DNA from: Zingiber officinale | Taxonomy: Eukaryota > Streptophyta > Magnoliopsida > Zingiberales > Zingiberaceae | Reading direction: 5' to 3' | DNA length: 64,000 nt | Assembly (NCBI RefSeq): GCF_018446385.1 | Contig: NW_024589874.1 | Span: 186,001 to 250,000, forward strand | Shown: positions 55,376-64,000 of the stretch, piece after piece | Position numbering within the stretch: position 1 is the stretch's first letter | Layout of the letters: the number at the start of each line of letters is the position of its first letter | Notes under the pieces: model-generated | What the model saw: only the letters and a program-made list of their open reading frames with translations | The model's database searches: none | What the model was told of the DNA's origin: nothing | Made by a program: the position numbers and the translations under genes

Positions 55376-57696
55376 TGTAACGACCCGCCTTCTACTAACT
55401 AGGCTGTGAGGCTGATCGTTACATTATGTTGTCTAATTCATGTGCGGAAAGCTGGTCTGATTAAGATTTTTTTTTTTTCTGAACTAATGCATAGGCTTCT
55501 GTTAATCGCTATACTATCTGAGCTTTAATGTTAAACTACCTCTTGAATTGCCGTGGCTATGCTAGAAGGGGTGTTCTAGGTTTCTGTTGTCATATGGGGC
55601 TGAACTAGGGTGTTTTCAGCTAGTACTAGGCCTCTGATCGATCCACGGATCGATCCAGCATGCTACTGTGTGCGGAGACTAATTTGGATCGATCGGCTGA
55701 TCGATCCAAGTTGGGCAATCGATCCAGTGATCGATTCCGGACCCTACTGTATGCGGAACTAGCGTCTGGATCGATCGGTTGATCGATCCAGTATGTCCAA
55801 TCGATCCAGTGATCGATTCGACGACGCACTGTATGCGGGTTCAGCTCGGATCGATCGGCTGATTGATCCACAAACCTTCTATTCGCGACGAAACTCGGCT
55901 GGATCGATCGACTGATCGATCCAGACGCATTCTGTTCACGGGATAAGCTGCCCAATCGATCAGCTGATCGATCGAGAAGCCCCCAATCGATCGGTTGATC
56001 GATCGGGGTTTCTGATTTCATAACAGAACCTGATTTCAGCCCTGGTTCGAGCAGAAATCTCATATACCAACTCTAAACCAACTGAAATGCATTCTAACAA
56101 CAATTAACTAGCATTCTAAACATGACATGGTGCATATTTCACTAGTTCATGACTTTCAAGCAAATTAAAATGCGAAAATGAAAAGTAACAAGGTTCTAAT
56201 AGTTAGACTTGCTAAATCCCTAAGATCTTCATTCCAAACTCCTTTTTCACACACACATCGTCGTTGCATTGTCCTCCAGTCTCCGCTAGTCCATCTTTCC
56301 TTTACCTTTATCTGCAGTATAAGGAAAAGAAGTATCTATAAGCTTTACGCTTAGTAAGAAACCATCTACCTCACAAAACATGCATACGATGTAATTTATG
56401 CTTTTAAAACATGCTATTTGAAATATGTTCTGAACATACTAAAACATGGCATACTATCATGCAAAACGTAGAAACCAAAAGCTAATCATGGCTATAACTG
56501 AAATGTCAATAAGAAAGGACTAAACTGAAACATAATGAGCTACACTAAAGCTGAGCTATAACTGTTTTAAAAAAAATATAATCACTTAACTGATTGTGGA
56601 TTTGAAAGCTATTATCATACTAGATAAAAATACATAATCATGCTGCTGATGGGCCCGACAACTGTACTTGCTATGCGCGCATCTCTAACTAAACTCGGGG
56701 TTGCAAGTCCTGAATTTAGTAGGGTTACTAGGTTATCTAAACCTAGGGACGACTGTGGGAGCCCAACCCAATAGATATCTAATCCAGTACAGTGCCATTG
56801 CTAAAATAAAATACTGATTATAGTTGAATTTTACTTATCTTGCTATTTCTAGGTTATCTGAACCTAGAGCTAGGTTATCTGAACCTAGAGGCGACTATGG
56901 GAGCCCACCCATGGATCGTAGTCCCATATAAGCTTTACTAAAACTAAATATACTGAATAAATGCTTCTATTGCATTTAGCTAAGCCATTAAAATGCCTAA
57001 TTTGCATTCTAAATGTGCTGAACATACTATCAAGCATTTGGTGTGCGCTAATGCACACCCTATGTGCCTAAAGTCTGTATACTAACAAACGAAGCATAAA
57101 AACGGATAAAAAGCTACTTATACCGCAGGTGAGGGGTTTCTTACCTCCTGGGCTAGATTTCTTACGATTCTAATCGCTAGATTTCCGGAGAAGACGATCC
57201 TTTCGACAATCTTCTCGCGTCTATGCGTTCCTCTCGCGGAGGGGAGTGTCCCTGTATCCTAGATGTCGCCGGAAGGAGCCCTTGGGACCCTAGGGATGGA
57301 GCCCTAGGCGTGCTTGTGGTTGGCGCCGAGAAGAGGAATGGGAGAAGAGAGGGGCGGCGTGCAAGGGTTTTGGGAGAGGAAAAGTTACGAATAAAAATTA
57401 AAACTCCTCACTTAATTCCCTATTTATATTAAGGAATTAATTCACCCAACTCTAACTTAAATAAAATTGTTTCCCTTTCCTTTCAGCACGGCCCTGCTGG
57501 GTTCTCCTGGTTACTAGAGTTCACCTTAAGTCGTAGGGCCCAATAGGTCTCGGGTTCAATTCCCGCGTAGGTTATTTTACGATTCTATTTATTTTTGCTA
57601 CTTCTGCTACTCTAAAAATTCTGTAAAAATATCCTAAAATTCCAGAAAAATCATAGAATATTTCTAAAATAATTTTGAGAATTTTCGGGTGCTACA
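55376..57696 (-). repeat. 3' LTR of the Tekay element (2.32 kb)
   Basis: Minus-strand ends are TGTAGCACCCG and GGGTCGTTACA. Visible features in transcription order: a tRNA-like B box on the opposite strand (57552-57564), an AT-rich TATA-like ATATAAATAGGG (near 57419), a donor-like CAGGAGGTAAG (57144), copies of a hairpin (56888-56728), an acceptor-like TACTGCAG (56312) and an ATCGAT-rich block (56008-55636). Confidence 0.88.
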
Positions 57697-60600
57697 ATCC
57701 CCCATACCTTATAAAAAGTTCATCCTCGAACTTAGAATAACTCTGGGTACTTCTGTCTCATACTGGCTTCTGTCTCCCAAGTTGCCTCTTCTACTGTGTG
57801 ACTTTGCCAAATGACTTTTACTAATGGTACCTCCTTGTTCCGCAATTTCTTAACTGCTCGGTCTATTATCTGAATAGGCCGGCTATCATAGCTGAGGTCT
57901 TCACGGACTGGTACCGACTGGGGCTCAATCACCTGGGTGGCATCTGAGATATGATTCTTCAGCATAGAGACATGAAATACATTATGGATGGCTGACATCT
58001 CCTGTGGTAGCTCTAACTCATATGCTACCTTGCCAACTCTTCTAGTGATAAGGTATGGTCCCACATATCTGGGACTTAATTTGCCCTTCTTCCCAAAACG
58101 CATTACTCCCTTCATGGGAGCTACTCTAAGGAACACTGAATCCCCAACTGAAAACTCTAAGGGTCTACGCCGTGTATCAGCATAGCTTTTCTAGCGGCTC
58201 TGAGCTGTCTCTATCCTCTGGCGGATCTGCTGTATAGCTGCTGTGGTATCTGCTACTAGATCTGTATGAAGTTCTAGTTCTTTCTGTTCACCACTCTCAT
58301 ACCAGCAGATTGGAGATCTACACCTCCGCCCGTAGAGAGCCTCGTAAGGTGCCATGCCGATGGTGGCCTGATAGCTATTGTTGTATGCAAATTCTGCTAA
58401 ACTCAGATACTTGCACCAACTTCCCTTGAAGTCTAGGGCACATGCTCGGAGCATATCTTCGAGTACCTGATTTACTCGCTCCGTTTGACCATCTGTCTGA
58501 GGATGGAAAGCTGTGCTGAATTTCAACTTTGTGCCCAATGCTGACTGTACACACTCCCAGAAGTGTGATGTGAATCGACTGTCTCTGTCTGAAATAATGG
58601 TTCGTGGGACTCCATGTAATTTGACGATCTCCTTGAGATACAACTGAGCTAGCTGTTCCATGGAGTAGGATATCTTGATAGCTAAGAAGTGGGCTGATTT
58701 AGTCAATCTGTCGACTATTACCCAGATGGTATCAAAACCATTCGTGGTTCTGGGTAGTCCCACTATAAAATCCATAGAAATGTCCTCCCACTTCTATTCT
58801 GGGATCTGGATAGGCTGCAGAACTCCTCCTGGTCTCTGATGTTCTGCCTTGACCCTCTAACAGGTCAGGCAGGTGCTAACATATCTAGCGATGTCTCTTT
58901 TCATCCTGGGCTACCAAAAACGTTTCTTCAGATCTTGGTACATCTTGGTGGAACCTGGATGCATCGCATAAGGAGTCCTGTGAGCCTCGTCTAAAATCTT
59001 TTTCTTTAGTTCCTCCTGATCTGGAACACAGAGTCTGTCACCAAAGTACAATAACCCACTATCGGACATTCTGAATTCTCTACCTTCTGATTCTGCTAAC
59101 CCTTGCTTGATTTTCTGAATTTCAGGATCCTGTTCCTGAGCGGTCTGGATGTCACCAAGCAGGGTAGATGCTAATGTCATAGTACAGAGAGTTCCCACTA
59201 TGAGTTCGAGACCAAAATCTGTGATCTCTTTCTGTAGGGGCGGTGACATGGCTGCTAGTGATAGTAAGGTGGCGCTGGACTTCCTTCTAAGTGAGTCTGC
59301 CACCTTATTGGCTTTTCCTGGATGGTAGAGGATGTCTATGTCGTAGTCTTTGACCAGCTCAAGCCATCTACGCTGTCGCATATTCAGATCCTTCTGAGTG
59401 AAGAAGTACTTCAGACTCTGATGATCTGTATACACTCTACACTGAGCTCCATATAAGTAATGTCTCCAAATTTTGAGAGCGAACACTACTGCCGCAAGCT
59501 CAAGGTCATGAGTAGGGTAATTCTTCTCATATTCCTTGAGTTGTCTGGAGGCATAGGCGATCACCTTGCCGTTTTGCATCAGCACTGCTCCTAGTCCCAA
59601 CTTAGAGGCATCACTATAAATGTCAAAGCTATCTGTGTTTTCTAGTAGAGTCAGAATAGGTGCACTGGTCAATCTCCTTTTTAACTCGCTGAAGCTGTTC
59701 TCACAGTCCTCTGTCCATTGAAATTTTCTGTTTTTCCTGGTGAGAGCTGTCAGTGGGGAGGCTATTCTGGAGAAGTCCTCTACAAACTTCCTGTAATAAC
59801 CTGCTAGTCCCAAAAAGCTTCTGATCTCACTGGCATTCTTGGGTCTTTTCCAGTTACTCACTGCTTCTATCTTACTGGGGTCTACCATGATACCATCCTT
59901 TGAGATGATGTGACCCAGGAAGGCTACCTGATCTAGCCAAAATTCACATTTCGTGAACTTGGCGTACAGCTGGTTCTACTGAAGGTCTGCAATACTATTT
60001 TCAGGTGTTCTGCGTGTTCTTCCTGAGTTCCTGAATAGATAAGAATGTCATCGATAAACACAATAACAAATCTATCTAGGTAGTCCCGGAATACTCTGTC
60101 CATGAGGTCCATGAAAGTAGCTGGAGCATTTGTCACACCAAAGGGCATGACTACGAACTCGTAGTGTCCGTATCTAGTCCTGAATGTTGTCTTGGGTATA
60201 TCCCCTTCTTTAACTTTCACCTGATGATAACCTGATCTGAGGTCTATCTTAGAGAACACTGCTGCTCCCTTCAGCTGATCGAATAGGTCATCTATTCTGG
60301 GAAGAGGATATCTGTTCTTGATCGTGACTTGGTTCAGTGCCCGGTAGTCTATACATAAGCGCATGCTCCTGTCCTTCTTCTTCACGAACAATACCGGCGC
60401 TCCCCATGGTGAGTGACTAGGACGTATGAAGCCCTTGTCAAGCAGCTCCTGTAGTTGCTCATGAAGTTCCTTCAGTTCCGCTGGAGCCATGCGGTAAGGT
60501 GCTTTGGAGATAGGATTCGTACCGGGAATGAGTTCTATCTCAAATTCAATCTCCCTGTCTGGTGCTAGGCCTGGTAACTCTTCAGGGAAGACTGCTGGGT

Positions 60601-62570
60601 AGTCACATACAACTCGGACTCCTTCTAGCTATTGGTCCTTGTCTTGACTGGTATTGACTACATGTGCTAGGAATCCCGTACATCCTGAATCCATTAATTT
60701 TTGTGCCTTTAGAGCTGAGAGAAACTTCTTGGCCTTTCTCTTTGGCTCTCCGCTGTACTCAAACTGCACTCCTGCTTCAGGTTGGAATAGAACTTTCTGT
60801 TTACGGCACTCTATGGAAGCACCGTACTTGATCAGGAAGTCCATTCCCATGATGACATCGTAGTCAGCCATATCTAGCACTATCAGATCGCCAAACAGCT
60901 CTCTGTCTGCTATAATGACTGGCACTGCTCTAAGCCATTACGTAGATGCCATAATTTCTCCCGAAGGTAGTGTTGTCAAAAACTGACCACTGAATACCTC
61001 TGGGGGTACTGCTAACTTTTCGGCGAATACCCTGGATATATAAGAATGGGTTGCCCCAGTATTGAATAAGACAGTTGCACTTTGCTGTAAAATACTAATC
61101 TGACTTGTAACAACTGTCGAGGCATTCACTACTTCTCTGGTGAGTGAGTAGATCCTCGCATTTGTCATAGTTGGAGGGGCTTCTAGTCTGCCCTGGCTGA
61201 TGTGTAGACCATCTAGAGCGGCCTTCATCTGATGTAACTGAGCTGACTGGCCTCCATACTGAATCGGCTGTGGTAGAGGAAGACTAGTCTTGTTCGGGCA
61301 CTGCTTAGCCATATGTCCTTCTTGTCCACATTCAAAGCATCCTCGTGTGCCCTTGCGACAAACTCCTGGGTGAAATTTCCCACAAGTAGCACATTTGGGA
61401 TAACTAGGCTGTTTGCTGGCTGGTCCTCCCTTTGGGTAACTCCCTGGTTTGCGCTTGTTGCTGGAGTTCCCTTTCCAGTTGGAGCTGTGGCCCTGTTGTT
61501 TCTGAGTACTTGAGCCTCCTTGCCCTTTGGACTCTGAGAGGACTTGCTTCTGCTGTTTGATACTATTCTGGTAGTGCTCGGTGGTCAGAGCACTGCTGAC
61601 TAGTTCTTTGGTGGTTTGCGGCCTATGAACGCCGCCAGCCACGTTCATTGCTATTTCCGGCCTCAACATCTTGAGCATCAACCGGACTCTTTCTTTTTCT
61701 GTGCTGACTAGTTCGGGGCATAGACGAGCCAGTCTATTGAATTTCTTCACGGCTTCCTCCACTGATAGGTTGCCCTGACGAAACTCAGTGAACTCGTCGT
61801 AGTGGCAGTTTGTGACCCGCATGTGAAAGAACTCCTCGAAGAATTCTTTCTCGAAGTCGGCCTATGTCATCGAGTTCACCGGGCGCTTCGCTCTAATTCT
61901 CTCCCACCACATACGTGCATCTCCTGTCAAGCAGAAGGAGGCGCACTTCACCTTTTCATGCTCTGGCCAGTCCAGAAGCTCCATCGTACTCTCCAGTGTT
62001 TTGAACCAGGCTTGAGCATCCCATGGTTCACTGGTGCCTGAGAAGCTATCGGGCTTGACTCTCTGCCACTGGATCAGATAGGCTCCTCTCTTTGCCTCTG
62101 TTGCTGGGGCTACTGGTGCTGTAGGCTGGACTGGTGGAACCTCTATAACTACTGGGGTGCTATGTTTGGTTCCGGGGTGACAGTGGGAGTATTCTGTTGA
62201 TTAGCCTTTAAGGTGGCTATCTCCTGTTGCTGTTCTGCTAGCTGCTTCTGTAATTGAGCCACTACTGCAGTAAGGTCTGGGGGAGGCACTGAACTGCCTG
62301 CCTCATGCTGGGGCTCAGTAGCTGGTGCCCTTCTAGCTGGGCGTCCTCGTGCCATTTCTAAAGACATAAAGGACATACATAACTAAAGCATCATGTTTAT
62401 ATAATTACTATCATTATCATGTTAGGTACTATCATCAATCAACATGCTACAGTATCTATAAACATGAAAGAAAGAACATAATAAAGTGAGAGACGTTTCT
62501 TACTTGGAAGCTGCAGGTTCAATGCTGATGTGTGTGAAGGAAGTATGGAACTTTTGCTCTGATACCACTC

Positions 62571-64000
62571 TGTAACGACACACCTTCTACTAACTAGGCT
62601 GTGAGGCCGATCGTTACATTATGCTGTCTAATTCATGTGCGGAAAGCTGGTCTGATTAAGATTTTTTTTTTCTGAACTAATGTATATGCATCTGTTAATC
62701 ACTATACTATCTGAGCTTTAATGTTAAACTACCTCTTGAATTGCCGTGGCTATGCTAGAAGGGGTGTTCTAGGTTTCTGCTGTCATCTGGGGCTAAACTA
62801 GGGTGTTTTCAGCTAGTACTAGGCCTCTGATCGATCCACGGATCGATCTAGCATGCTACTGTGTGCGGAGACTAATTTGGATCGATCGGCTGATCGATCC
62901 AGGTTGGGCAATCGATCCAGTGATCGATTCCGGACCCTACTGTATGCGGAACTAGCGTCTGGATCGATCGGTTGATCGATCCAGTATGTCCAATCGATCC
63001 AGTGATCGATTCGACGATGCACTGTATGCGGGTTCAGCTCGGATCGATCGGCTGATCGATCCACAAACCTTCTGTTCGCGATGAAACTCGGCTGGATTGA
63101 TCGACTGATCGATCCAGACGCATTCTGTTCGCGGGATAAGCTGCCCAATCGATCAGCTGATCAATCGAGAAGCCTCCAATCGATCGGCTGATCGATCGGG
63201 GTTTCTGATTTCATAACAGAACCTGATTTCAGCCCTGGTTCGAGCAGAAATCTCATATACCAACTCTAAACTGACTGAAATGCATTCTAACAACAATTAA
63301 CTAGCATTCTAAACATGGCATGGTGCATATTTCACTAGTTCATGACTTTCAAGCAAACTAAAATGCGAAAACGAAAAGTAACAAGGTTCTAATAGTTAGA
63401 TTTGCTAAATCCCTAAGATCTTCATTCCAAACTCCTTTTTCACACACACATCGTCGTTGCATTGTCCTCCAGCCTCCGCTAGTCCATCTTTCCTTTACCT
63501 TTATCTGCAGTATAAGGAAAAGAAGTATCTATAAACTTTACGCTTAGTAAGAAATCATCTACCTCACAAAACATGCATACGATGCAATTTATGCTTTTAA
63601 AACATGCTATTTGAAATCTATGTTGAACATACTAAAACATGGCATACTATCATGCAAAACGTAGAAACCAAAAGCTAATCATGGCTATAACTGAAATGTC
63701 AATAAGAAAGGACTAAACTAAAACATAATTAGCTACACTAAAGCTGAGCTAGAACTGTTTTAAAAAAAATATAATCACTTAACTGATTGTGGATTTGAAA
63801 GCTATTATCATACTAGATAAAAATACATAATCATGCTGCTGATGGGCCCGACAACTGTACTTGCTATGCGCGCATCCCTAACTAAACCCGGGGTTGCAAG
63901 TCCCGAATTTAGTAGGGTTACTAGGTTATCTAAACCTAGGGACAACTGTGGGAGCCCAACCCAATGGATATCTAATCCAGTACAGTGCCATTGCTAAAAT
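62571..64000 (-). repeat. 5' LTR of the Tekay element, partial
   Basis: Matches the first 1.4 kb of 55376-57696, including the ATCGAT-rich block (62829-63199). It abuts the primer site GAGTGGTATCAGAGC on the minus strand. The rest lies beyond the window. Confidence 0.9.

Larger units (their letters stand above)
55376..64000 (-). mobile_element. Tekay/Del chromovirus (Ty3/gypsy), minus strand (fossil)
   Basis: 3' LTR 55376-57696, purine tract at 57697-57708, coding interior 57.7-62.4 kb, primer site near 62556-62567, and 5' LTR from 62571 to beyond the window. Domains on the minus strand: gag (about 62.4-60.9 kb, zinc knuckle CFECGQEGHMAKQC), protease (about 61.1-60.6 kb), RT (about 60.5-59.9 kb, [12 protein letters not shown]), RNase H (about 59.9-59.0 kb), integrase (about 58.8-58.2 kb) and a C-terminal chromodomain-like end (about 58.1-57.7 kb, VEEATWETEASMRQKYPELF), which marks the chromovirus group. 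The frame has several breaks. The two LTRs differ by a few percent by eye, so it is fairly young. It sits in GLP block B after ccaac. Confidence 0.92.

Noticed and set aside
55626-56063. Minus-strand ORF with Asp-Arg-Ser repeats
   Set aside because: It is a by-product of the ATCGAT palindromes in the LTR, without start context or a domain.

Overview
The window is nuclear DNA of a flowering plant, probably a monocot. Ginger family is only a guess, from the general look of the germin-like genes and the LTR families. The only host genes I can support are four germin-like protein (GLP) genes. They form two near-identical head-to-head pairs about 35.2 kb apart. Nearly everything else is transposable-element sequence, much of it nested.

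Layout. 1-4074: 3' part of a Ty1/copia element inserted into an Athila-type Ty3/gypsy element (4075-12059). That element in turn sits inside a Tat-lineage Ty3/gypsy element, whose antisense accessory ORF and 3' LTR occupy 12060-16180. 16181-20147: GLP block A, made of a ~54-bp minisatellite, a GLP gene on the minus strand, a shared ~0.7-kb promoter and a GLP gene on the plus strand. 20148-31982: intergenic DNA with a CACTA transposon end, several SIRE-like copia LTRs (one holding another LTR), a 141-bp tandem repeat carrying TATA boxes, a solo LTR with a perfect 5-bp target duplication, and a tRNA-derived SINE. 31988-50034: one minus-strand copia element bounded by the duplication gtaac. It is split by an 11.9-kb head-to-tail array of a non-autonomous Tekay-like family (LTR-interior-LTR-interior-LTR-interior-partial LTR). 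51110-55375: GLP block B. 55376-64000: minus-strand Tekay/Del chromovirus running off the right edge.

The GLPs have signal peptides, one intron each, both germin boxes and the full set of metal ligands (His, His, Glu, His), so all four look functional and apoplastic. The two blocks match closely. The match stops in block A at the end of the Tat LTR and in block B at the start of the Tekay LTR, so element insertions, not the true duplication ends, set the visible limits.

The most unusual signals are in the LTRs: (1) tRNA-like A-box/B-box modules lying antisense in the U3 of the Tekay-like array, with the B-box part shared by the Tekay at the right edge; (2) matching splice-donor and splice-acceptor motifs in the LTRs of both families; (3) dense clusters of short palindromes, with a different word in each family, close upstream of the TATA box in SIRE-like LTRs, plus an ATCGAT-rich block in the Tekay LTR. 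All of this was read by eye; no searches or alignments were run.
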